Both the position numbers and the translations under genes were made by a program. A stretch of DNA of 64,000 bases from contig NZ_JASISO010000011.1 in the NCBI RefSeq assembly GCF_030063135.1, positions 1 through 64,000 on the forward strand, given 5' to 3'. Source of the DNA: Streptomyces sp. G-G2 (lineage in GTDB: Bacteria; Actinomycetota; Actinomycetes; Streptomycetales; Streptomycetaceae). Shown here in pieces: positions 33,484-41,774 of this stretch (position 1 is its first letter; every line of letters starts with the position of its first letter). The notes beneath the pieces are model-generated. The model had not been told where the DNA came from, ran no database searches, and saw nothing but the letters and a program-made list of their open reading frames with translations.

Positions 33484-34377
33484 GTGGTGGACAAGCGGAC
33501 CGTGGTGACCGCGGTGCTGTGCTCGGTGGCGGCGCTCGGCGCCTCGGCGGCCATGACCGCGGTGGTGCCGACGCCCGACTCCCGTCCGCCCGCGCACGCG
33601 AAGGCCGCGCCCACGGCGAGGCCCTCGTCCACCCCGTCGTCGCGGTCGCAACCGTCCGGACAGACGTCCGGGCGGGTGCCGCAGTCCCGCCAGTCCCCGC
33701 TGGCCACCCCGTCGCCGAGCGCCCCCGGAGCCACGCCCGGGCCCGGCGGATCCGGGTCCGGTACGCCCACGGCCATCGCGGGGGCCCTGTTCACGGGCGG
33801 CCTGGACGGTGACCACTTCTGCACGGCGACCGTCGTGCACAGCGCGGGCCGCAACATGATCGTCACGGCGGGCCACTGCCTGGTCGCCGGGGAACAGGGC
33901 GACGCGGGAGCGGTCTTCGCACCCGCATACGCGAACGGCACTGCCCCGTACGGCACCTGGAAGATCGAGAAGGTTTTCGAGGACCCGCGCTGGTCGGACG
34001 ACAACGACGACGCCTTCGACCTCGCCTTCGCCCGGCTCGCCCCCGACGCGGCGGGCCGCCGGATCGAGGACGTCACCGGCGCGGCAGCCCTGGACACCTC
34101 GGGCCGCGCGGCCGAGGAGGTCACCGTCACCGGCTACCCCGCCGACCGCAAGGTGCCCCGCACCTGCACCGCCGTCACCATCCGCGACAGCGACACCGAA
34201 CAGCGCTTCGACTGCGCCGACTTCCCCGGCGGCACGAGCGGCAGCGCCTGGGTCGGCCGCGACGGAAAGATCATCGGCGTCCTCACCGGCGGCGACACGG
34301 ACGACGTGTCGACCAGCACCGTCTTCGGCGACTGGGCGAGCATCCTGTACGCGAAGTCGACCGCCCCCAGCGCCTAG
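33484..34377 (+). CDS. secreted trypsin-like serine protease
   Basis: A 297-aa exported S1-type protease. A signal or anchor helix lies at about 5-25, then a Ser/Pro-rich stretch and the catalytic domain. The triad is visible: His in VTAGHC (about 130), Asp in AFDLAFARL (about 179) and Ser in GGTSGSAW (about 252). The cysteines flanking His (CTATVV and GHCL) fit the usual disulphide. GTG at 33484 or 33487 follows GGAGGGG. Its TAG stop falls inside the left end of a MITE-like inverted repeat, so the original C-terminus may have been altered by an insertion. Confidence 0.87.
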   Translation: MVDKRTVVTAVLCSVAALGASAAMTAVVPTPDSRPPAHAKAAPTARPSSTPSSRSQPSGQTSGRVPQSRQSPLATPSPSAPGATPGPGGSGSGTPTAIAGALFTGGLDGDHFCTATVVHSAGRNMIVTAGHCLVAGEQGDAGAVFAPAYANGTAPYGTWKIEKVFEDPRWSDDNDDAFDLAFARLAPDAAGRRIEDVTGAAALDTSGRAAEEVTVTGYPADRKVPRTCTAVTIRDSDTEQRFDCADFPGGTSGSAWVGRDGKIIGVLTGGDTDDVSTSTVFGDWASILYAKSTAPSA

Positions 34378-34495
34378 GAGTGTCCTGAAGATCTTGGAAA
34401 CGCGCCCGGCTTGCACCAGGTTGCCCCGATCGACATTTACCGGTGAATCGGGGTGACTCGGGCGCCCCGAGCAAGATCTTCAGCAGTCTCCTAGG
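34373..34495. mobile_element. 123-bp MITE-like element
   Basis: Terminal inverted repeats of 24 bp (34373-34396 and 34472-34495) match at 21 of 24 positions. They comprise CCTAGGAG at the tips and CTGAAGATCTTG inside. About 75 bp lie between, with a smaller internal inverted repeat (CCCCGAT...ATCGGGG). No coding capacity. CTAG at both tips may be the duplicated target. The left end supplies the protease stop codon. The parent transposase is not in the window. Confidence 0.7.
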
Positions 34496-34863
34496 GCACG
34501 TTGCGGAAGGAGCGTCGCGGGCCACGCGGGATTTCTCGAACCCGACCGAAAGAGACGGCCCAGGCCCAGGCCCTGTCGCATCAGGCACACCATCCCGCAC
34601 CGGCTCAGGCACCGCCGCTGCGATCTGGCTCCGGCTCTGGCTTCGTCCGTGATCCGCCGGACAGCACCTGGCGATGAGGCGCGCGAAAACCAGTGGAACA
34701 GCGCCGCGGTGCGCCCTTACAGTGCTGCCGAACCGAGCCGTCTAGTCAAGGACATGCCGTTGTACACCCTGTGAGTCCTCCCGAGTGCTGAATCGTCGCG
34801 CGTCGCGCATCTGCGCCGTGCTCCTTTTTGCTGCGGACTTCTCACTGGAACCGGTGTACTTCT
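34496..34863. other. gene-free gap of lower GC before the DUF1062 gene
   Basis: No gene seen. The last 150 bases (about 34720-34863) are distinctly less GC-rich than the surroundings, including a run of five T near 34826, and probably contain the promoter of the DUF1062 gene. Confidence 0.5.
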
Positions 34864-35412
34864 GTGCTCAAAACCTGGGCGGTCGTGCCCACCTGCCTAC
34901 CTCTCGTCCTCCGCCGCTGCCACGCGTGCGCGTCCGAGCGCTTCCGGGCAAGCGGTAAATTTCGCGTCAACGCACACCACAAACTCATCGACGCCTGGCT
35001 CCTCGTGCTCTGCACCACTTGCGGGGAAACGTCGAAGCTCACGGTCCTGGAGCGGGTGAATGTGCGCTCCATACGGCCTGAGCTGCTGGACCGGCTGCAC
35101 GGCAACCACCCTGGCCTGACAGCTGAGCTGCTCCAGGATCCGGGCGTACAGCGCCGTAACCGCATCGCCCTCGACTGGGACAACGCCTGGCGCCTCGACA
35201 CCGGCGGATCGGATCACCTGGATTGCGAGGTGATCGACGTCGCGGTCCGCTGTGCGGCGCGGATCCCTGTCCGGCCGGTGCGACTGATCGCCGAAGGGTG
35301 CGGTCTTCCGAGGGCCGAGGTCGAGCGACTACTCAGGGAGGGGAGACTCGTTTCGGGAGTCCGGCTGAGCGGCAAGCTCACCGGCGACTTCACCTTCACG
35401 CTCAAACGCTGA
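34864..35412 (+). CDS. DUF1062 family protein
   Basis: A 182-aa cytoplasmic protein with a zinc-ribbon-like pair (LRRCHACASERF near 18-29 and LCTTCGETSKL near 49-59). The DUF1062-type core follows: ERVNVRSIRPELLDRLHGNHPGL, RRNRIALDWDNAW and LPRAEVERLLREGRL. The C-terminal part (VRLIAEGCGLPRAEVERLLREG, then SGVRLSGKLTGDF) resembles an S4-like RNA-binding turn. The family has no established function. GTG at 34864 is the first start that does not run into the AT-rich promoter region. Confidence 0.8.
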   Translation: MLKTWAVVPTCLPLVLRRCHACASERFRASGKFRVNAHHKLIDAWLLVLCTTCGETSKLTVLERVNVRSIRPELLDRLHGNHPGLTAELLQDPGVQRRNRIALDWDNAWRLDTGGSDHLDCEVIDVAVRCAARIPVRPVRLIAEGCGLPRAEVERLLREGRLVSGVRLSGKLTGDFTFTLKR

Positions 35413-35583
35413 GCCCCCTGGGGGCCGGGGCCCGCACCCAGCTGCCGAGCTGCCCAGCTGCCCTGCTGCCCAGCTACGCAGGGCTCCCCGGGCCATCCAT
35501 CCGCGGTCCCTCCCCCGCGTGGGGGAGTCGGCTCCCCCGTCGGGGGGATCCTTGGTGCTGGCGACGCTGCGATGTTGGTGGGT

Positions 35584-36177
35584 ATGACGACGCACGGGTA
35601 TGTGAGCGCGACGACCTCGGTCACCGGCCGGGCCGGTTGGCCGGGGTATGCCGCGGCGGCGTGGGGCTTCGCGTTCGCTCTGCCGAGCTTCTACTGGCTG
35701 GCGGGGGGCACGGCCGGGGTTGCCACCACGGTCGCGCCCTCGTTGGGCGAGTTGCTGCGGGACCGGGTCACCTGGTTCATCGTGGTCCTGGGGGTCACGG
35801 GTTTCCTGAAACTCGTCGGGGGGTTCCTGGGCCTCGCCCTGATACGCCGCTGGGGGCGGCGGGTGGATCGCCTTCTGCAACTGGCCGGTTGGGGCGCGGG
35901 GGTGCTGCTCGTCTGGCACGGGGGGCTGTTCCTCGTGCAGGGGCTGCTCGTGCAGAGCGGTGTGGTCGGGATCGCACCGGATCTGCTGCCGGTCAGCCGT
36001 TGGTACACCTATCTGTGGGGGCCGTGGTTCGTGGTCGGCGGACTTTCGTTCATCCTGGCCGCGCGAATACATCTGCGGCGGATGACCGACCGGCGAGGCG
36101 GCGTGGCGGCCGGTGCGATCGGTGGGTTCGGTGCGCTGGGTCTTTCCGTGGCGATGCTGGTGGCGGGCATCGGCTGA
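35584..36177 (+). CDS. DUF3995-like four-helix membrane protein
   Basis: A 197-aa protein with four hydrophobic helices at about 20-45, 63-85, 98-122 and 143-160, plus a last one at 170-195. It begins GWPGYAAAAWGFAFALPSFYWLAGGT, the typical start of DUF3995 proteins, which have no assigned function. The ATG at 35584 was chosen over 35572 because it matches the usual short N-terminus. No operon partners are evident. Confidence 0.7.
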   Translation: MTTHGYVSATTSVTGRAGWPGYAAAAWGFAFALPSFYWLAGGTAGVATTVAPSLGELLRDRVTWFIVVLGVTGFLKLVGGFLGLALIRRWGRRVDRLLQLAGWGAGVLLVWHGGLFLVQGLLVQSGVVGIAPDLLPVSRWYTYLWGPWFVVGGLSFILAARIHLRRMTDRRGGVAAGAIGGFGALGLSVAMLVAGIG

Positions 36178-36638
36178 CGGCTGGCGGCAGCTGGCGAGCA
36201 CCGGCTAGCGGATGGCGGCGAGTGGCGAGCGAGTAAGCAGGCCGGGGAGCCGGAGGCAGGTGGTCATTCGACGCAGCCGCCGCAGCCACTTCCGCAGTTG
36301 TCGCCGCCTCCGCAGCCGCCCGTGTCCCCGGCCCCGCGGCCGGGCCTCGCAACCCCGATCGGGGCCGCCGCTGTCGCCCCGGGCCGCCCCGGGCCGCCCG
36401 CCCCGCCCCGGCCCGGGGCGGTGTGGGCGCGTTCCGGGTGGGCTTGGCGGCCTGCGCGCGGTCCGTTCCGGGGTCGTAGCCGGCCAAGGCCGTGGCGGCG
36501 ACGGCCCTGTTCCGACGGGGAAGGCCGCCGCTGCCAAGGCGATTGGTACGGTCGTGACGACCCTGCTCTTGGGAGCGGTGTGCTCTGCCGCCTCCGCTGG
36601 AACAGGGCCTTCCGCCCTGCGCTACCGGCCCCGGCGGG
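36178..36638. other. gene-free gap
   Basis: About 460 bp between the DUF3995 gene and the convergent NUDIX gene. It begins with degenerate GCTGGCGGC/GATGGCGGC repeats. Open frames here are Arg/Pro-rich without domain signals or ribosome sites. Confidence 0.5.
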
Positions 36639-37094
36639 TCATCCGATGACCCGGTCCACCAGCCCCAGGTGCACCGGCTCCGTCGCGGAACCCGCCGCCA
36701 GCAGCCCCGGCAGCAGGGGCGGCCACAGCGGTTCCCCGAGCGCCCCGAGGGCCTCGGGCGACAGCCACTGCCAGTGTGCCTCGGGGTACTCCGGCACCGG
36801 ATCGCGCTGCGGTCCGGTGGTGACGTAGATGTGCTCGTGCTGGCGGACCGGGATGCCCTGGTGGGTGAAGTCGTGCTCCCAGGTGCACAGCAGCCGCTGG
36901 GGGGCGAGGTCGGTCCAGCCCGTCTCCTCGCGCAGCTCGCGCCGCACGCATTCCTCCGGGCTCTCGCCGGGATCGATGCCGCCGCCGGGCGGCAGCCAGT
37001 GGATCCCGACTTCCACGTTGTTCTCGCGGAAGAGGAACACCGATCCGCTGGGGGAGAGTACGACAATTCGCGCTGCCTGCCGTGGAGTTCTCAT
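36639..37094 (-). CDS. NUDIX hydrolase
   Basis: A 151-aa pyrophosphohydrolase with a complete Nudix box GGGIDPGESPEECVRRELREETGW (about 37-60; REETGW carries the metal-binding Glu residues). The N-terminus MRTPRQAARIVVLSPSGSVFLFRE is that of the ADP-ribose/NTP-type subfamily. The substrate is a nucleoside diphosphate linked to another moiety, not otherwise predictable. ATG at 37094 opens the domain directly. Confidence 0.9.
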   Translation of the reverse strand: MRTPRQAARIVVLSPSGSVFLFRENNVEVGIHWLPPGGGIDPGESPEECVRRELREETGWTDLAPQRLLCTWEHDFTHQGIPVRQHEHIYVTTGPQRDPVPEYPEAHWQWLSPEALGALGEPLWPPLLPGLLAAGSATEPVHLGLVDRVIG

Positions 37095-37212
37095 CAGATC
37101 AATGTACGACGCGACCCCTCCCCGATCGTATGGGCGCGCACCTCCCGCTTCCCGCCGCGCACCTCCCGCTCCCCGCCGCGCGACGGTCCGCGCCTCCCCG
37201 CCGGGCGAGCGC

Positions 37213-38610
37213 CTACGCCGCTTGCAGGGCCAGCGTCGGCGACAGCCGGGCCGCGCGGACCGCCGGGTAGAGCCCCGCCACCGTGCCGATGGCCAGGGTC
37301 GCGCCGAAGCCGCCGGTGACCGCCCACAGGGGGACCACCCATGGCAGTTCGCCCGCTCGGGCGTAGACCAGGGTGGCGATCCCGCCGAGCGCGATGCCCG
37401 CCAGGCCACCGAGCCCGGACAGGAGTAGGGACTCCGTCACGAACTGCACCCGGATCTGGCCCTTGGTCGCGCCCAGGGAGCGCCGTAGCCCGATCTCGTG
37501 GCGCCGTTCCAGCACCGAGATGATCATGGTGTTGGCCACTCCGACACCGCCCACCAGCAGGGCGATCCCGCCCAGCCCCAGCAGCAGGGTGCTGAACGCG
37601 CCCTCGGTGGCCGCCTTCGCCTGGAGCGCCGCCGACGGGTCGGTCACCGACACCGCGTTCGGGGTCTGCGGGTTCGCCGTCTGCGCGATGAGCGCGCGGA
37701 CGTCGGCGACCCGGTCGTCCGCCGAACGCTCGTAGATCGCCGTCGGGTGCCCGTCGAAGCCCAGGAGCCGCTCCGCCGCGTCCCATCCGATCAGCGCGGA
37801 GCGCTCGATCTCGGGGGCCAGCGGGATCGGGTCCAGGATGCCGATGACCGTGAAGTACCGCCCGCCGATGAACACTTGCTGGCCCGCCGCGGTGATGCCG
37901 AGGCGCTGCGCGGAGACGTGGCCGAGCACCACCGAGGGGTAGCGGCCGGTGGCCGCGTTCAGCCAGGTGCCGTTGCGCATGTCGGCCCGCAGTGTGCCGA
38001 GGAGGTCGTCCTTGACCGCCTTCAGGGCGATACCGCCGGTCTCCGCCTCGGCGATGTTCTCGCTGCGGCGCACGGCCTCCGGGACGTCCCCGGTGGTGCC
38101 GACCGACCGGACTCCGCCGATGCGGGAGATCATGCCGGGGGCCTCCTTGGGCAGTTGGGTCTGCTGGCCGGTGAACATGCCCTGGCCGGGGGTGGCCACC
38201 AGCATGTTCGTGCCGAGCTTGTCCAGCTCCTGGAGCAGCTTGGCCTGGCTGGAGGAGGAGATCCCGACGACCGCGATCATCGTCGCGATACCGATGGCGA
38301 TGCCGAGCGCGGAGAGGAACACCCGCATGGGGCGCGAGCGCAGGCCCGCCGAGCCGACGTGCAGGACGTCGCGCGGGCTCAGCCGGGGCGGGGTCAGCCG
38401 CCGCGCCCGCCCGTCCGCACGCTTCCCGCGCCGCCTTCCCCGCCGACCCCGCCCGGTCGCCTCCGGCTGCTCAGCGGAACCGGTACGTCCACCCCCGCCC
38501 GCAAACTCACCACTGCCCGCACCTCCCGCACGTCCCGCAGGCCCACCACTGCGCGCACGCCCAGCACCTCCAGCACCTCCAGCACCTCCAGTACGCTCCG
38601 CGCGCCCCAT
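37213..38610 (-). CDS. MacB-like ABC transporter permease
   Basis: A 465-aa FtsX/MacB-type permease. A Gly/Ala/Arg-rich cytoplasmic N-terminus of about 90 residues precedes the first membrane helix (RPMRVFLSALGIAIGIATMIAVVGI). A large extracellular MacB-PCD-like domain follows (QLPKEAPGMISRIGGVRSVG to about 340), then three C-terminal helices with the typical ERRHEIGLRRSLGATKGQIRVQFV element between the first and second. It works with the ATPase gene, whose stop overlaps this start (ATGA). Last gene of the four-gene exporter operon. Confidence 0.88.
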   Translation of the reverse strand: MGRAERTGGAGGAGGAGRARSGGPAGRAGGAGSGEFAGGGGRTGSAEQPEATGRGRRGRRRGKRADGRARRLTPPRLSPRDVLHVGSAGLRSRPMRVFLSALGIAIGIATMIAVVGISSSSQAKLLQELDKLGTNMLVATPGQGMFTGQQTQLPKEAPGMISRIGGVRSVGTTGDVPEAVRRSENIAEAETGGIALKAVKDDLLGTLRADMRNGTWLNAATGRYPSVVLGHVSAQRLGITAAGQQVFIGGRYFTVIGILDPIPLAPEIERSALIGWDAAERLLGFDGHPTAIYERSADDRVADVRALIAQTANPQTPNAVSVTDPSAALQAKAATEGAFSTLLLGLGGIALLVGGVGVANTMIISVLERRHEIGLRRSLGATKGQIRVQFVTESLLLSGLGGLAGIALGGIATLVYARAGELPWVVPLWAVTGGFGATLAIGTVAGLYPAVRAARLSPTLALQAA

Positions 38611-39347
38611 CACACCGCTCCTTCCGTACCCGCAGGCGCCACCGGCAGCGGCACGGTCTGCCGGTTCCACACGTCCGCCACGATCTCGCCGTCCCGCAGC
38701 CGGACCTGCCGGGGCAGGCTCGCCGCGATCTCGTTGTCGTGGGTGATCACGGCGATGGTGGCCCCGTCCCGGTTCAGCTCGTGCAGCAGTTCCATCACCG
38801 ACGCGCCGGACTTCGTGTCCAGCGCCCCGGTCGGCTCGTCCGCGAGCAGCAGGTCCGGTTCGCCCGCCACCGCGCGGGCGATCGCCACGCGCTGCTTCTG
38901 GCCGCCGGACAGTTCGTGCGGCCGGTGGTCCATCCGGTCGCCGAGGCCCACCCGTTCCAGGGCCTCGGCCGCCCTGCGCCCCCGCTCGGTCCGCGAGAGG
39001 CCGGAGTAGAGCAGGCCCTCGGCGACGTTCGCCCGGGCGCTGATGCCCGGTACCAGGTGGAAGGACTGGAAGACGAAGCCGACGTGGCGCGAGCGCAGCG
39101 CGGACAGCGCGCGGTCGGAGAGGGCCGCGATGTCGTACCCGGCGATCGCGACGGTGCCCGCGGTCGGCCGGTCCAGGGTGCCGACGATGTGCAGCAGCGT
39201 GGACTTGCCGGAGCCCGACGGTCCGACGATGGCGAGGAGTTCGCCCGCCATGACCGTCAGGTCCACCCCGCGCAGGGCCGCGACCCCGCCCGGGTACTCC
39301 TTGGTGACCGCGGCCAGTTCGACGACGGCGCGCGCGTGTGTGTTCAC
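38610..39347 (-). CDS. MacB/LolD-type ABC transporter ATP-binding protein
   Basis: A 245-aa ABC ATPase of the MacB/LolD class. Walker A GPSGSGKST (42-50), Q-loop FVFQSFHLVPG, signature LSGGQKQRVAIARA, Walker B LLLADEP, and H-loop VITHD are all intact. GTG overlaps the stop of the adaptor gene (GTGA). It energises export through the permease encoded next, with the adaptor outside the membrane. Confidence 0.93.
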   Translation of the reverse strand: MNTHARAVVELAAVTKEYPGGVAALRGVDLTVMAGELLAIVGPSGSGKSTLLHIVGTLDRPTAGTVAIAGYDIAALSDRALSALRSRHVGFVFQSFHLVPGISARANVAEGLLYSGLSRTERGRRAAEALERVGLGDRMDHRPHELSGGQKQRVAIARAVAGEPDLLLADEPTGALDTKSGASVMELLHELNRDGATIAVITHDNEIAASLPRQVRLRDGEIVADVWNRQTVPLPVAPAGTEGAV

Positions 39348-40462
39348 AGCTTCGGGACCCCTACGTTCATGCCCTCCTTGAGGGAGCCCCCCTTGACCTC
39401 GACCCGGCCCTGACCGAACATCCCCAGCTCGACCCCGACCTCCCGGACCGTGCCGTTCTCGACGACCTGGACGCCGAACCCGCCGCCGTTCAGCGCGAGC
39501 AGCGCGTTGACCGGTACGGAGAGCACGCCCTTGCGGACCTCGCCGGTCAGGCTGACGTACACCGGGGACTGGTCGGGCCCCTGCACCTTCGAGGGGTCGT
39601 CGAAGGCGATGCTCACCTCGACCTTGGGCTTCTTGTCCCCGCCGCCCCCGCCCCCGCCGCCCCCGGACCCACCCGCACCGCCGCCGTCCGGGTCGGCGGC
39701 GGTGTCCACCGACTCGATCTTCCCGGTCGCCGTACCACCGACGGGCAGCGCGACGCTCACCTTGTCGCCGACCTTCAGCGTGCCCGCCTTCGCCACCTCC
39801 AGCTGGAAGCGGACGCTGCGCTCGGTGCCGGTCAGGGTGATCACCGGCTTGCCCGGTCCCGGCTCGTCGCCGACCGCCGCGTCGTTCTTGCGCACCCGCT
39901 GCGGCCCGGAGGCGAAGGCGACGTCGGCCTTGGCGACCTCGCCCGTCTCCTTCACCTTGTGGGCCTTCTGCCACCGCTTGACCGCCGTCGTGGTGCCCGC
40001 CGTGAAGGTCGCGTCGTCCGGGTCGAGCCCGGTTCCGTGACCGAGGGCCTGGAGGTTGCGCTTGAGCTGCTTGACGTCGTCGCCCTTGTCGCCCTCCTTC
40101 AGCTCGCGGTACATGGGGGTGGCCCCGTACATCAGGCGGACCGGCTTGCCGTCGATCTCGTACAGCTTCCCGTCCCGTTCGACCGCCGAGCCCGCGGCCG
40201 CGACCCAGGTGAGGACGCCGGGGCCGCCCGCGTTCAGCTTGCGCTCCTTCGCGTAGCCGAGGGTGCCCTCGACGCGCGTGCCGGAGCTGAGATCGGTACG
40301 GGTGACCGGCGCGGTGCCGGGCGGCAGCCCGTCGGAGCGCTGCTCCTTCTTCCCGTCCGCGGCGGGCTGGGCCAGTACGGCGTAACCGCCGCCGGAGACG
40401 GCCAGCGCGGCGGTCAGGGCGGCGAGCAGCCAGGTGTTTCGCTTCTTCATCGGCATCGGCAT
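39344..40462 (-). CDS. MacA/HlyD-type efflux adaptor with peptidoglycan-binding domain
   Basis: A 372-aa exported or membrane-anchored adaptor. The N-terminal helix is NTWLLAALTAALAVSGGGYAVL. The mid part contains a PG_binding_1 domain (GDDVKQLKRNLQALG to AVKRWQKAHKV). The C-terminal part is a MacA/RND-type beta barrel (LKVGDKVSVALPVGGTATGKIESV) interrupted by a poly-Gly linker. It likely links the pump to the cell wall in this Gram-positive envelope. Start codons at 40462, 40456 and 40450 are equivalent; AAGGGA favours 40462. Thirty-seven bases follow the lipoprotein gene. Confidence 0.86.
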   Translation of the reverse strand: MPMPMKKRNTWLLAALTAALAVSGGGYAVLAQPAADGKKEQRSDGLPPGTAPVTRTDLSSGTRVEGTLGYAKERKLNAGGPGVLTWVAAAGSAVERDGKLYEIDGKPVRLMYGATPMYRELKEGDKGDDVKQLKRNLQALGHGTGLDPDDATFTAGTTTAVKRWQKAHKVKETGEVAKADVAFASGPQRVRKNDAAVGDEPGPGKPVITLTGTERSVRFQLEVAKAGTLKVGDKVSVALPVGGTATGKIESVDTAADPDGGGAGGSGGGGGGGGGDKKPKVEVSIAFDDPSKVQGPDQSPVYVSLTGEVRKGVLSVPVNALLALNGGGFGVQVVENGTVREVGVELGMFGQGRVEVKGGSLKEGMNVGVPKL

Positions 40463-40499
40463 CGGCGGATTCCCTTCGGCTTTCCTTCCGGTCCGGGTG

Positions 40500-41024
40500 T
40501 CAGGAGGCCGCGTTGCACTTCGGCAGGGCGTCCTGGAAGGCCTTCTCCTGGCCCTTGGGGATCTCGGTCGCCTTCTTCATGCCGTTGACGGCGGGCTCCG
40601 GGTCCTTGAGGTCCACGCCGTTCTTGCGCATGCACTGGATCCAGGCCAGTTCCTTGTCCGCGTCCTCCTGCGACGGCGCGCCGCCGCCGGAGCCGGGGCC
40701 CTTCATCCCGCACTTCTCCATGGCCTTCTGCAACTTCTCCTGGTCGGCGCCACCCCCCACGGTCATGCCGCGCGGATCCTCGCCGGGCTTGGGGTCCGGG
40801 GCGTCTATGCCCTCCCCGCGCAGGCACTGGCGCATCTTGAGGGCGTCGTCGGCGATCTTCTGCTTGTCCCCGCCGCCGCCACCGCCAGCCCCGCTGCCGT
40901 TCGCCGAGCTGTTCGCGGAGCCTTCCTTCTTGTCCGAGCCCGCGCCCGTGGTGGAACAGGCGGTGGCGAAGAGGGCCAGTCCGGTGAACACCGCGGCCGT
41001 GGTCATGGTGAGGGATCGGTTCAT
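40500..41024 (-). CDS. exporter-linked lipoprotein with paired Cys repeats
   Basis: A 174-aa predicted lipoprotein. The signal sequence ends at FATAC, with Cys about 23 as the lipid site, and is followed by a Ser/Gly linker. Two internal repeats follow, MRQCLRGEGIDAPDPKPGED and IQCMRKNGVDLKDPEP, each with a Cys and a D-P element. Proteins of this kind recur next to actinobacterial MacAB-like pumps and two-component systems; function is not established. First gene of the exporter operon, divergent from the response regulator over a 90-bp gap. Confidence 0.75.
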   Translation of the reverse strand: MNRSLTMTTAAVFTGLALFATACSTTGAGSDKKEGSANSSANGSGAGGGGGGDKQKIADDALKMRQCLRGEGIDAPDPKPGEDPRGMTVGGGADQEKLQKAMEKCGMKGPGSGGGAPSQEDADKELAWIQCMRKNGVDLKDPEPAVNGMKKATEIPKGQEKAFQDALPKCNAAS

Positions 41025-41114
41025 GGGCCCGAGCCTGCGGCAAGCGGGGATTTCGCTTCTCTCACGCAGGACGCTTACAACGAGGAAATGCCGGTCTCCG
41101 GTAAAGAGGACGGC

Positions 41115-41774
41115 ATGCGAGTTCTGGTGGTGGAGGACGAGGAATTCCTCCGGGAGATGATCGCCGAGGGGCTGCGCCGTGACGCGCTGGCCGTGGACGA
41201 GGCGAGCGACGGCCTGGAGGCCCTGCGGCGGCTGCGCCTCGGCGACTACGACGTCCTGGTCCTCGACCGCGACCTGCCCGGGCTGCACGGCGACGAGGTG
41301 TGCCGCCAGGTGGTGCGCGACCGGCTGCTCACCCGGGTCCTGATGCTCACCGCCTCCGGCACGGTCCGCGACCGGGTGGCGGGACTGGGCCTGGGGGCCG
41401 ACGACTACCTGACCAAGCCCTTCGCCTACGACGAGCTGCTCGCCCGGGTCCTGGCGCTGGGCCGCCGCGCCCGGCCCGCGCTGCCGCCCGTACTGGAGGC
41501 CGCCGGGATCGCCCTGGACACGGCGGCCCGCGCCGCCGTCCGCGACGGGCACCGCCTCGCCCTGTCCCGCAAGGAGTTCGCGGTGCTGGAGACGCTGCTG
41601 CGGGCGGCGGGGGCGGTGGTCAGCAGCGACGACCTGATCGAGCAGGTGTGGGAGCAGGACACCAGCTACAGCACGAACGCGGTGCGGGTCACGCTCAGCA
41701 AGCTGCGGGCCAAGCTGGGGGAGCCGCCGCTGATCGAGACGGTGCCCGGCGCGGGATACCGGATCGCCCGGTGA
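41115..41774 (+). CDS. OmpR-family response regulator
   Basis: A 219-aa regulator. The receiver domain has acidic pair EDEE (7-10), phospho-Asp51 (VLVLDRDLPG), the Thr of MLTASG near 80, and Lys of TKPFA near 102. The winged-helix output domain ends in PPLIETVPGAGYRIAR. The stop overlaps the GTG of the histidine kinase gene. Divergent from the exporter operon, which is the likely target, as for CseB/BceR-type systems. Confidence 0.92.
   Translation: MRVLVVEDEEFLREMIAEGLRRDALAVDEASDGLEALRRLRLGDYDVLVLDRDLPGLHGDEVCRQVVRDRLLTRVLMLTASGTVRDRVAGLGLGADDYLTKPFAYDELLARVLALGRRARPALPPVLEAAGIALDTAARAAVRDGHRLALSRKEFAVLETLLRAAGAVVSSDDLIEQVWEQDTSYSTNAVRVTLSKLRAKLGEPPLIETVPGAGYRIAR

Noticed and set aside
36178-36638. 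Arg/Pro-rich frames in the DUF3995-NUDIX gap
   Set aside because: No codon bias, start signal or domain. Treated as gene-free.
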